A stretch of DNA of 32,786 bases, taken from IMG/VR virus record IMGVR_UViG_3300037488_002545, positions 1 to 32,786 of that record. One strand, 5' to 3'. A model generated the notes under the pieces. It searched no databases and was not told the origin of the DNA. It saw nothing but the letters and a program-made list of their open reading frames with translations. This stretch comes from a virus. A program made the translations under genes and the position numbers. This document shows, piece after piece, positions 6,812 through 13,988 of the stretch (its first letter is position 1; each line of letters starts with the position of its first letter).

Positions 6812-7754
6812 ACAAATCAGGAAAAGTCCTGAAACGTTCTTTGAAAAAATAGATTATCCGTTCAGGAAATACAAAAGTGTCGGTGACATTATCCACCGAG
6901 TAAATGGCAGAGAGTCCGCAGCTTAAGTGTAACTGATAAAGATATTGGGCCGTGTATAGTCCATAAAATAAACTACGAAAGTAGGATAAAGTGAGTCGGA
7001 AGTGTAACCGATTTGCGGTTTGGGTAACCGAACTTGAGTACACAAGCGGGATACCGTTTAACCTTTAGTACCGAGGGCAACGCTGTAGGGAAAGTGGTTA
7101 GATGATTAGGCGATGTGGGTCGTTTAGTTGAGGTGGGAACACCAATAGGAATAACCCGTAGGGATATTGCAAAACATGAGATTATCCGATTTCATTATTG
7201 CGTTTCCCAATATGAAAGGATACTTAAAACCGAAAGGTATGTTGATGTACGGGTGGTGCCGTTATTAACCTTGATAAACTCCTACCAAGGGGTTAATCTC
7301 GAAGTAATCTTAAAGTATGGAAATGGGGACATTTCAAGGAGTAGTTGTGTATTTCGCCGTTCAAAAGATGACGAAGCTCGTGACGAACCACTACTTCTAC
7401 AATCCACGACACAAAAACTTATGACTATTGAATTAAGTCTCATTAATTAATAAAGTAAGCAAAAGTGTTCGTCAGGTAACAGTGAAAGGTGACTACATAG
7501 TAATGAGCCGTTCATTGCACGAGAGGATCGCAAATCTTATCGTATTCTTACCAAACACCTCTAATCCCGCAAGGACTAGTTGGGGAGGCATCCTCGAAGA
7601 GAGTCGAGTAGTAAGAGAGTAACTGTTATCTCAAGGAGTGGTAGACCTAAAAGACCGTCACTGAGAAATACTTCTCAAAAGGAAGTGGATAAGAGTAGAA
7701 ACAATAATGACTCTAAAGGTTCTCACACAAACGTGTAATCTCAACGTTTTTTTT
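6812..7754 (+). ncRNA. Giant structured non-coding RNA (about 940 nt), GOLLD/ROOL-style candidate
   Basis: There is no credible coding frame, yet base composition is richer in G and C than the neighbours and the sequence folds densely by eye. AAACGTT (6832-6838) pairs with AACGTTT (7743-7749), joining the two ends just before eight Ts. Local hairpins include 6817-6832 (UCAGGA/UCCUGA), 6880-6899, 6973-6984 (GAAA loop), 6994-7013, 7132-7143 (GGAA loop), 7176-7195, 7264-7297 (10 bp), 7320-7335 (GGGA loop), 7500-7518, 7519-7543, 7593-7608 and 7662-7677. Long helices include 7057-7063/7096-7102, 7114-7120/7154-7160, 7338-7345/7390-7397, 7406-7412/7465-7472, 7475-7483/7622-7630 (9 bp) and 7545-7551/7611-7617. 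Size, phage setting and closeness to a tmRNA recall the GOLLD and ROOL classes; I could not match a consensus, so it may be a new class. Confidence 0.8.
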
Positions 7755-7778
7755 ATATAACCATTGGTAAAAAAATTC

Positions 7779-7801
7779 AGGGACGATTAGTCCCTTTTTT
7801 T
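7779..7801 (+). terminator. Intrinsic terminator downstream of the giant RNA
   Basis: AGGGAC (7779-7784) and GTCCCT (7790-7795) enclose GATTA and are followed by an unbroken T-run to 7801. It would stop plus-strand transcription that passes the first U-tract at 7747-7754. Confidence 0.85.
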
Positions 7802-7852
7802 GTGCTCTAAAATATAATATTCATACAACATTAAAATATAATTCTAATGCAT

Positions 7853-7880
7853 AAAAAAACCCCATCCGAAGATGAGGTTT
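7853..7880 (-). terminator. Intrinsic terminator of the tmRNA
   Basis: Read on the minus strand, AACCTCATC and GATGGGGTT form a 9-bp stem (one G-U pair) capped by a UUCG tetraloop, followed by a T-run. It begins six bases after the encoded CCA of the tmRNA. Confidence 0.9.
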
Positions 7881-7885
7881 ATAAT

Positions 7886-8304
7886 TGGTGGAGGCGGAGG
7901 GACTCGAACCCTCGTCCAGCTTATCCTGTCAGATAAGGACTACATGTTTAGGTTAAGGTTTTTCATACCTTCCAAAATATTTGGTTCCTATTTTGACATT
8001 GTCACCAAAAACTGTGTCGAGTTCACTTTTGTTACGGTAGCACTCTGAACGAGACCGTTGTTTTCTTTTAGAGTAAAAACCAACTCATCTACGACTTCTG
8101 TTGCTAGGTTATCTGTCTGATCGACCCCCCGTTTCCGTATCTAATTAAGCTACAGTAACTTCAGAACCTCTTAGTAAACCAAGAGTTTCCATTTTGTTTA
8201 GCACATTGCCAGTTGTTTTCTTAAGTCAGTTTTTAAAGGGATTAACTTAGTCCCTACATGCCCTTATTCCTCAGCCAATACCTGTCAAATCCAAAAACGC
8301 CCCC
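7886..8304 (-). ncRNA. ssrA: tmRNA (ribosome rescue RNA) with an unusual tag
   Basis: The 5' end GGGGGCG pairs with CGCCUCC before an encoded ACCA, giving a 7-bp acceptor stem with the G3-U70 pair that marks alanine charging. The T-arm is GAGGG-UUCGAGU-CCCUC. Pseudoknot PK1 is visible: stem AGGGA/UCCCU (8237-8241 with 8251-8255) whose loop UAAGU (8245-8249) pairs with ACUUA (8222-8226). Eleven bases on, GGC at 8210-8208 fits as the resume codon; Gly is usual in Bacteroidota. The tag frame then runs 21 codons to TAA at 8147-8145 and ends GLLRGSEVTVA. Most bacterial tags end in LAA (for example ALAA), so this degradation signal differs. tmRNA releases stalled ribosomes and tags the unfinished protein for proteolysis. 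Confidence 0.93.
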
Positions 8305-8326
8305 ATATCTTCAAAGAACTATATGA

Positions 8327-8357
8327 CAAATATAATACAAAGATTTTAATTTGACAA
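8327..8357 (-). promoter_or_regulatory. Bacteroidota-type promoter of the tmRNA
   Basis: On the minus strand TTG (8357-8355), 20 bases, then TATATTTG (8334-8327). It has the same architecture as the giant RNA promoter and leaves about 18 bases of leader before the mature 5' end at 8304. Confidence 0.7.
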
Positions 8358-8359
8358 TA

Positions 8360-8366
8360 TATTTAT
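8360..8366 (+). promoter_or_regulatory. TATTTAT box upstream of the 377-aa gene
   Basis: TATTTAT ends 6 bases before the ATG at 8373 and lies back to back with the tmRNA promoter. A transcript from here would have almost no leader. Confidence 0.4.
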
Positions 8367-8372
8367 AAATAT

Positions 8373-9506
8373 ATGAAAAAAAGACTATTGATAGAAGAAG
8401 ATATTGATGAAATAGAGGATTTTAGAAAAATTCTACTTTTAAATAAAAAAAAGTTAGATTATCGTAATGTTATGTTTCTTGATGAACATAGAAATGACTT
8501 TGATGGGATTATTGAAGTAACCGCACATGGTCTATTGTTTCATTTCGATGATTTAGAACAGTTTTTAAAGTTCTTCTTTCAAGAGACATATAAAGAAGGT
8601 AGTGATAGTGAGTGGGAGGCCGTAAATTATGATAGAATGTATTACGGTCAGTGGGACTTTTATAGTGAGTGTCAAGATAGAGCATATGATGATTGGAGTG
8701 AAGGATATACCTTAGGTTACTTTTGTGATTCTGCAATTTTAAAACTAAAACAACTTGCCGAGTTTTTAGATCCATCTACAAGTAAAGATTTTATACGAAG
8801 AAATAACGGTCGTATGACTTATGATGGTGGAGGTGATCTACCAACGATATTAGATAAATTTTTTCCTGGACTTGGGGATCAGATTGATGAAATCGTTTGT
8901 ATGGGAAAAGATCGTGCGGTTTCTAGTGGGGCTCAAGAATTAATAGAAGAAACTTATTGTAATGGTCTAAAACAATTTGGTATTGAAAATTGGGGTAAGA
9001 GTGTCCTTACAAATTGTTTTAGAACCTACTTTATAAGTTGGGGAAATCTTGTTCAGATGTATATTGACACTAGTGATTTTGAAGAGCCATTATTAGATAC
9101 AATGTTTAGAGTCATAGAAAGAGGTTTTAGTAATCACCCACCTGAGTATTACGAAATTGAGTATAATGTTTGGGATAATGAAATTTTTGAAAGTGAAACT
9201 TGTCAAAAACTTGAAGATCTGATGGATGAGTATATTGAAAAAGCTCATGAAGAAATTAATTCAGATTATATTGAAGTAATGAAAAAAATTGGAAATCTTG
9301 GATTATTTAATTTTACACAATTGCCTGATAAAAAACATTACCTTAAAGTTGAAAAGGTAGATCCTGAAACACTTAAAGTAACATTTAGAGTTGGAACCTC
9401 AAGACAAAATTGGAACTCTAAAATGGGTGTTTCTGATGTTGATAGTGTGATTGCAATGGCAACTCAGCCAGGTTTATTTGACCCGACTGAGTATAGAATT
9501 AGTTAA
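8373..9506 (+). CDS. Unknown acidic protein (377 aa)
   Basis: I do not recognise this protein. It is acidic and aromatic with many Asp, Glu, Tyr and Trp residues (for example 'DSEWEAVNYDRMYYGQWDFY') and has no signal peptide or membrane helix. The N-terminus, MKKRLLIEEDIDEIEDFRKILLL, resembles the helical openings of several other proteins in this window. A Gly-rich turn (TYDGGGDLP) lies near residue 150, and the C-terminal 60 residues look like a small alpha-beta domain. It converges on the minus-strand peptidase gene with two bases between the stops. It stands between tmRNA and the peptidase but is transcribed in the opposite direction, so no shared role can be inferred. Confidence 0.65.
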   Translation: MKKRLLIEEDIDEIEDFRKILLLNKKKLDYRNVMFLDEHRNDFDGIIEVTAHGLLFHFDDLEQFLKFFFQETYKEGSDSEWEAVNYDRMYYGQWDFYSECQDRAYDDWSEGYTLGYFCDSAILKLKQLAEFLDPSTSKDFIRRNNGRMTYDGGGDLPTILDKFFPGLGDQIDEIVCMGKDRAVSSGAQELIEETYCNGLKQFGIENWGKSVLTNCFRTYFISWGNLVQMYIDTSDFEEPLLDTMFRVIERGFSNHPPEYYEIEYNVWDNEIFESETCQKLEDLMDEYIEKAHEEINSDYIEVMKKIGNLGLFNFTQLPDKKHYLKVEKVDPETLKVTFRVGTSRQNWNSKMGVSDVDSVIAMATQPGLFDPTEYRIS

Positions 9507-9508
9507 TG

Positions 9509-10546
9509 TTAGTCCAAAGAATAACGGTTCTTTAAAATCTCGTATAATTTATACCCATCTTCATCGTCAATAAAGAATCTATTTTCGTCGTAGAAGTCAA
9601 GAATTATTATCCCATCCTTATCCTCAATAACATCAATCGATGTTAGTTGGTGAACATCATCGTAAAATGGATTTTCATCCTCATCCTCAATATTAAACAA
9701 CGTTGAGTTATGGTTGTAGGTTATGGGTTCGTATTTGAATTCATATTTTTTTAATCCTAAAGAATTAACCATGTTTAACCCCGCCTGAATAGCCCTCTCA
9801 ACATCACTCACACAAACAAATTCATTCGCGGTATGCATGTTGTAATATCCGCAAGACATGTTAATACAAGAAACATCTGATTTTTTTTTCAGTTGCATTA
9901 CATCCGTATATGGGTGAGATCCTAAAGTCATTTCACAACCAAAGGCGTCTTTAATCGCTCTGTGAGCTAAAGAACCAAATTCACCACCTTTCTCAAATAA
10001 ACGAACACCCGAACATACCTCGGTAATTAAATGGTCACCAGGTGCGTCGTATTGACAAATATAACCGACATCTTTTAAAAACTCTTCGTTGCATTTTGCA
10101 GATCCGTGACATCCAGTTTCTTCAGAAACAAAAAGACCAATTTTAACCTTTTCAAGTTTTTCTAAAAGATTCAAACAAATGAATATCCCACACTTGTCAT
10201 CACCACCAATACCGGTTGGAAACCCGTTATCGTCATAACCTTTGAGGGCATAAACCGATTGATCCCCAAAAGATTTACCAAAGGTATTTGGTCTAACAAC
10301 CTCAACTAATTCTACATTGATTTTTGGTATGATTTCGTGAACTGTGTCTGTGTGTGCCACAAACATCGGGTAGAATTCACCGTCATCTAATATACCCTTT
10401 GTGATATAGATATTTTTGTGTTCATCACAATCTACTTTAATACCGTCCCCATTTAATTCACCTAATAGGTAATTAACCATTAATTCTTCTTTGTAGGTTT
10501 TGGATGGTACAGAAAGAAGTTCTTTAAACTTATCTAAATTTATCAT
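9509..10546 (-). CDS. Zinc metallopeptidase (M20/M28/M42-type aminopeptidase)
   Basis: A 345-residue di-zinc peptidase. The metal and catalytic residues are in family order: AHTDTVHE (His65, Asp67), GIGGDDKCG (Asp116/117), SEETGCHGS (Glu142/143), YDAPGDH (Asp168) and a late HTANE (His238). The spacing best fits tripeptidase or aminopeptidase members, which trim short peptides in the cytoplasm. There is no signal peptide. The C-terminal tail (about 280-345) is very acidic. The gene lies 35 bases downstream of the ClpC-like gene on the same strand, so the pair is probably co-transcribed: the unfoldase would feed a protease and this enzyme would finish the peptides. That coupling is inference. 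Confidence 0.8.
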   Translation of the reverse strand: MINLDKFKELLSVPSKTYKEELMVNYLLGELNGDGIKVDCDEHKNIYITKGILDDGEFYPMFVAHTDTVHEIIPKINVELVEVVRPNTFGKSFGDQSVYALKGYDDNGFPTGIGGDDKCGIFICLNLLEKLEKVKIGLFVSEETGCHGSAKCNEEFLKDVGYICQYDAPGDHLITEVCSGVRLFEKGGEFGSLAHRAIKDAFGCEMTLGSHPYTDVMQLKKKSDVSCINMSCGYYNMHTANEFVCVSDVERAIQAGLNMVNSLGLKKYEFKYEPITYNHNSTLFNIEDEDENPFYDDVHQLTSIDVIEDKDGIIILDFYDENRFFIDDEDGYKLYEILKNRYSLD

Positions 10547-10550
10547 AATA

Positions 10551-10558
10551 CAAAATTA
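10551..10558 (-). promoter_or_regulatory. Possible -7 element before the peptidase gene
   Basis: On the minus strand TAATTTTG fits TAnnTTTG and ends 4 bases before the ATG. No TTG lies at the expected distance, and the site falls in the 35-base gap after the ClpC gene, so it may be chance. Confidence 0.2.
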
Positions 10559-10581
10559 GTTGAAAAAATGTTAATAAAAAA

Positions 10582-12609
10582 TTATTTAATAACTTTTTTT
10601 TCTCTTTTTTTCTTAACTTCAATTTCTACCTTATCGTCCACAACAATTAGATTGTAAGTTTTGTTTTCTTCTACCTCATCCATCAAAATTTTTTCTGAAA
10701 TAAAATCCTCAATATTTTCTTGGATCGCTCTTTTTATTGGTCGTGCACCGTAAGTTTCATCAAAACCAACCTTAGATACAAATTCAATCAGAGAGTCTGA
10801 ATATGTAAAATTGTAATTTTTTTCTTTAACTCTTTTAACCAAAGTATCGAGCTCAAGTTTTGTAATTTTGTTAATATCTTCTTTTTGTAGAGAGTTAAAA
10901 ATAACAACATCATCAATTCTGTTTAGAAATTCAGGTGCGAAAAATTTACTTAATTCTTTTTTCAATACATCTCTTTTTTGTTCTTCTGCAACCGCAGAAC
11001 TTGCGACACTTTTAAACCCAACACCTGTTCCAAAATCTTGTAGTTTTTTTACACCAATATTTGAGGTCATTATGATTAGACAATTTTTGAAATTTATTTT
11101 TCTTCCCAAAGCGTCAGTTAAATGTCCGTCATCTAACATTTGAAGAAGTGTTGAAAATATGTCTTTATGTGCCTTTTCAATTTCATCAAATAAAATTACA
11201 GAGTATGGTTTATTTTTTACTTGTTCAGTCAATTGGCCACCCTCATCATGCCCAACGTATCCTGGAGGTGATCCAATTAATCTTGAAATGGTGTGTTTCT
11301 CTTGATATTCACTCATATCAACCCGAATCAAACTATCCTCACTCCCAAATATTTCTTTAGCCAATTGTTTGGCTAAAAATGTTTTACCAACACCTGTTGA
11401 ACCTAAAAATATGAAAGATCCTATTGGTCTATTTGGGTCTTTAATACCAATTCTATTTCTCCTAATTGCTTTTGATATTTTAACAACCGCATCATTTTGA
11501 CCAATAACTTTAGAATTTAAATTGTCCGATAAATTTATCAATGACGTTTTTTCGTCCACATTTATCTTTGATACAGGAATTTTAGTCATATTTGATACCA
11601 CTTCATAAACAAGATCTTCAGGAATTGGTCTTTTACTACTTGTTAGATATTCCTCAAATTTTTTCTTTTCTTCATCTAACTTACCTAAAACCATTCTTTC
11701 TTTATCACGTAATTCCGCAGCTTGTTCGTAATTTTGTTTTTTAATAACTTCCATCTTTTGTCTTTTAATTTCGGCGGCTTCAGATTTTAAATCCTCAATA
11801 ATTTCAGGAAGTTTGATATCAATTTGCATTCTTGACCCAACCTCATCTAAAATATCAAAGGCTTTATCAGGAAATTCACGATCAGTGACATATCGATCTG
11901 CCAACTCGACAAATAATTTTAAAGTATTATCATCATAAGTTACTTTGTGATGTTCTTCATATTTAGATTTACTTTGTTTTAATATTTCTAATGTTTCTTC
12001 TTTTGAGGATGGGTCAACGATTATTTTTTGAAATCTTCTTTCTAACGCCCCATCCTTCTCAAAACTTTTTCTGTATTCGTCTAATGTTGTTGCACCAATA
12101 CATTGAATTTCCCCTCGTGATAACGCAGGTTTAAAGATATTCGACGCATCCAACGATCCAGAACTGTTTCCGGCGCCAACCATTGTATGAATCTCATCTA
12201 TAAAAATTATGATGTTTGAGTTAGTTTGAAGTTCTTCAATAATAACTTTCATTCTCTCCTCAAATTGACCACGATATTTTGTACCCGCAACAAGAGAGTT
12301 AATGTCTAAACTTAAAATTCTTTTATCCATTAAATTTTTTGGACATTCTCCATCGTGAATTAACATTGCAAGACCCTCAACAATTGCAGTTTTTCCACAA
12401 CCTGGTTCACCAATAATAATTGGATTATTTTTTTTACGTCTAGACAGAATTTGTGCAATTCTGATTATTTCTTTTTTTCTACCAACAACAGGATCAAGTT
12501 TACCTTGTTCTGCAAGTTTATTTAAATCTTTACTAAAATTATCCAAAACCGGTGTTCCCGAATCACTTTTCTTTTTACCCTTATCATTATCATCTACGAA
12601 ATCTAACAT
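10582..12609 (-). CDS. clpC: ClpC-like AAA+ unfoldase without the N-domain
   Basis: A 675-residue double-ATPase of the Clp/Hsp100 class. D1 has Walker A GEPGCGKT (67-74) and Walker B IIIFIDEIH (133-141). A middle region holds a UVR motif (YEQAAELRDKE, about 294-304), which marks ClpC rather than ClpA or ClpB. D2 has GSTGVGKT (403-410), VILFDEIE (471-478) and the sensor region SNIGV. The stretch DFGTGVGF contains the VGF tripeptide ClpC uses to dock on ClpP and is typical of flavobacterial ClpC, suggesting a host origin. Cellular ClpC has about 150 more N-terminal residues that bind adaptors; here the protein opens with a short acidic/basic leader and goes straight to 'LDNFSKDLNKLAEQGKLDPVVGR'. 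No ClpP gene is in the window, so host ClpP is the likely partner. Confidence 0.9.
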   Translation of the reverse strand: MLDFVDDNDKGKKKSDSGTPVLDNFSKDLNKLAEQGKLDPVVGRKKEIIRIAQILSRRKKNNPIIIGEPGCGKTAIVEGLAMLIHDGECPKNLMDKRILSLDINSLVAGTKYRGQFEERMKVIIEELQTNSNIIIFIDEIHTMVGAGNSSGSLDASNIFKPALSRGEIQCIGATTLDEYRKSFEKDGALERRFQKIIVDPSSKEETLEILKQSKSKYEEHHKVTYDDNTLKLFVELADRYVTDREFPDKAFDILDEVGSRMQIDIKLPEIIEDLKSEAAEIKRQKMEVIKKQNYEQAAELRDKERMVLGKLDEEKKKFEEYLTSSKRPIPEDLVYEVVSNMTKIPVSKINVDEKTSLINLSDNLNSKVIGQNDAVVKISKAIRRNRIGIKDPNRPIGSFIFLGSTGVGKTFLAKQLAKEIFGSEDSLIRVDMSEYQEKHTISRLIGSPPGYVGHDEGGQLTEQVKNKPYSVILFDEIEKAHKDIFSTLLQMLDDGHLTDALGRKINFKNCLIIMTSNIGVKKLQDFGTGVGFKSVASSAVAEEQKRDVLKKELSKFFAPEFLNRIDDVVIFNSLQKEDINKITKLELDTLVKRVKEKNYNFTYSDSLIEFVSKVGFDETYGARPIKRAIQENIEDFISEKILMDEVEENKTYNLIVVDDKVEIEVKKKREKKVIK

Positions 12610-12682
12610 ATCCTATATTTTTTTTAAAAACTAACAATAAATTTACCAAAAGTCCATTGTTATGGTTAATTGAAAATCCCTA

Positions 12683-12689
12683 TATTTAT
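12683..12689 (+). promoter_or_regulatory. TATTTAT box 4 bases before an ATG
   Basis: TATTTAT ends 4 bases before the ATG at 12694, the same gap as at 13240-13246. Transcription from a -10 box here would start at or next to the A of the start codon. Confidence 0.4.
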
Positions 12690-12693
12690 AGAT

Positions 12694-13014
12694 ATGAAAA
12701 TTTGGAAAATATTTGTTGACGATTTAAAAATTACCGAAGAGTTAGAACACACCTATTTCAAGATGAGAAAAATATTTCAAAGAGAGGAATGGACTGAGGA
12801 AGATTTGTTAAGTCCAAGATACTTTCCACAAGACCTATTAGCGTTGCATTCCAAATTCCAACCAAAAATGCGTGAGATTTTTCAAACAATAAAAGATTAT
12901 GGTTTTGATGTTGACAGAGATGAAGTCCGTAATTATATTATGTATAAACTTAGTCATATAGATGACATAACCCCATTAAAAGAACCAGATGGCAATAACG
13001 AGCGAAATAATTAA
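12694..13014 (+). CDS. Unknown small helical protein (106 aa)
   Basis: I chose the ATG at 12694 (MKIWKIFVDDLKITEELEH) over an upstream TTG at 12670, because the TATTTAT box sits between them and the longer N-terminus is not convincing. The 106-residue product is rich in charged residues and predicted mostly helical, with 'FKMRKIFQREEWTEEDLLSPRYF' and 'KMREIFQTIKDYGFDVDRDEVRNY' as the main helices. No family is recognised. Its 3' end overlaps the start of the KTSC gene by 26 bases in another frame, so the two are probably translated together. It is divergent from the ClpC gene. Confidence 0.6.
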   Translation: MKIWKIFVDDLKITEELEHTYFKMRKIFQREEWTEEDLLSPRYFPQDLLALHSKFQPKMREIFQTIKDYGFDVDRDEVRNYIMYKLSHIDDITPLKEPDGNNERNN

Positions 13015-13231
13015 CGGTACTAAAATTTTAAATGAGATTGAATCATCAAACATTGTTAGAACAGAATACGACACTCTAACTAAAAAATTAATTGCGGAAT
13101 TTAAAAATGGTATGAGATATGAATATGACGATGTTCCACATCAGTTATATACTTCGTTTAGATCTGCAGAATCTCAAGGAAATTTTTTTAATAAAAGTAT
13201 TGCAAAATCACATAAGTATACTAAACTATAG
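12989..13231 (+). CDS. KTSC-domain protein
   Basis: An 80-residue protein that fits the KTSC domain from end to end: 'SNIVRTEYDTLTKKLIAEFKNGMRYEYDDVPHQLYTSFRSAESQGNFFNKSIAKSHKY' shows the usual order of a beta strand with 'YD...L...F..G..Y.Y..VP' followed by 'Y..F..A.S.G.FFN..I'. KTSC is named after its resemblance to the C-terminal part of some lysyl-tRNA synthetases; small stand-alone copies are common in phages and mobile elements and their function is not established. It starts inside the preceding gene (overlap of 26 bases), indicating coupling, and is followed by a late-type box and the nucleotidyltransferase gene. Confidence 0.75.
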   Translation: MAITSEIINGTKILNEIESSNIVRTEYDTLTKKLIAEFKNGMRYEYDDVPHQLYTSFRSAESQGNFFNKSIAKSHKYTKL

Positions 13232-13239
13232 TTGTTAGG

Positions 13240-13246
13240 TATTTAT
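13240..13246 (+). promoter_or_regulatory. TATTTAT box 4 bases before an ATG
   Basis: TATTTAT ends 4 bases before the ATG at 13251 in an otherwise empty 19-base gap after the KTSC gene. Use as a -10 box would give a leaderless message. Confidence 0.4.
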
Positions 13247-13250
13247 TAGT

Positions 13251-13988
13251 ATGAACAATACCGAAATAATTAAAAGTTTCGAAACCCAAAAAGAACTTAA
13301 TCCTAAAATTTGGGAAAAAGAAGGTGATGAATATGTCATGAATCCTGAAGTTAGAGAAAGACTTTTGGAAATCTCAAATATTTTTTTAGATTTTTTAAGT
13401 GTAGATGTTATTGTTACCGATATTATAATGATAGGTTCTTTAACAAATTATAACTGGTCAAAATATTCTGACATTGACCTTCACATAGTGGTTAACTATT
13501 CACAATTTCCTGAAAACGCCAAAGACTTATATGTAGAATTTTTTGATTTGAAAAAAATAATTTTTAATCAAAGACATAATATTAAAATGTTTGGTTATGA
13601 TGTTGAGTGTTTTGTGCAAAACGAAACTGAGACAACGTTTAGTAGTGGAATTTATTCAATCCTTTATGATATGTGGGTTAACGAACCTAAAAAAGAAAAC
13701 ATGAAAAATGTTGATATTGAGTTATTGAAAGAAAAGTCAAAACAATGGATGAGAATTATTGATGGAGTTATTGACAATATAGAAGATGAAGATCCTGAAA
13801 CAATAAAAGAAATTGTAAAAAAATATAAAGAAAAACTTAAGAATTTTAGAAATTGTGGTTTAGAAGAGGGTGGGGAAATGTCTTTAGAAAATTTAGTATT
13901 TAAACTACTAAGAAGAAATGGTTATATTGAAAAGTTATACGAATTACCAACTGATTTAATTGACAAAAAATTGACCATGAAACAATAA
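13251..13988 (+). CDS. Nucleotidyltransferase (Pol-beta superfamily)
   Basis: A 245-residue protein with the nucleotidyltransferase signature: MIGSLTNYNWSKYSDIDLHIVV gives the GS motif (62-63) and the SDIDLH pair of metal-binding aspartates (Asp74, Asp76); GYDVECFVQ (Asp117/Glu119) supplies the third acidic position. The C-terminal half is helical and highly charged (about 150-245), as in minimal nucleotidyltransferases that have a helical partner domain. Substrate is unknown: such enzymes can modify tRNA, proteins or small molecules, and some belong to toxin-antitoxin pairs, but no HEPN partner lies beside it. Related genes occur in other T4-like phages of Bacteroidota, as far as I recall. 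It lies between the KTSC gene and the repeat-rich protein. Confidence 0.75.
   Translation: MNNTEIIKSFETQKELNPKIWEKEGDEYVMNPEVRERLLEISNIFLDFLSVDVIVTDIIMIGSLTNYNWSKYSDIDLHIVVNYSQFPENAKDLYVEFFDLKKIIFNQRHNIKMFGYDVECFVQNETETTFSSGIYSILYDMWVNEPKKENMKNVDIELLKEKSKQWMRIIDGVIDNIEDEDPETIKEIVKKYKEKLKNFRNCGLEEGGEMSLENLVFKLLRRNGYIEKLYELPTDLIDKKLTMKQ

Noticed and set aside
6705-7043. A 112-residue minus-strand frame over the giant RNA promoter and 5' part
   Set aside because: It overlaps a real small gene, the exact promoter and the first helices, and reads as low-quality Leu/Phe/Tyr-rich sequence typical of antisense frames in AT-rich DNA.
7115-7450. A 111-residue plus-strand frame inside the giant RNA region
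   Set aside because: It lies across at least six helices, its composition is unlike other proteins in the window, it matches no pattern I know, and the promoter and terminators frame the whole RNA rather than this frame.
6812-7754. RNase P RNA or a self-splicing intron as the identity of the large RNA
   Set aside because: The conserved RNase P P4 sequences are absent and the length is far too great. No intron-encoded protein, split gene or group I/II core motif is visible.
12670-12693. TTG start giving eight extra residues
   Set aside because: The extension spans the TATTTAT box and adds no conserved-looking sequence; ATG 12694 is preferred.
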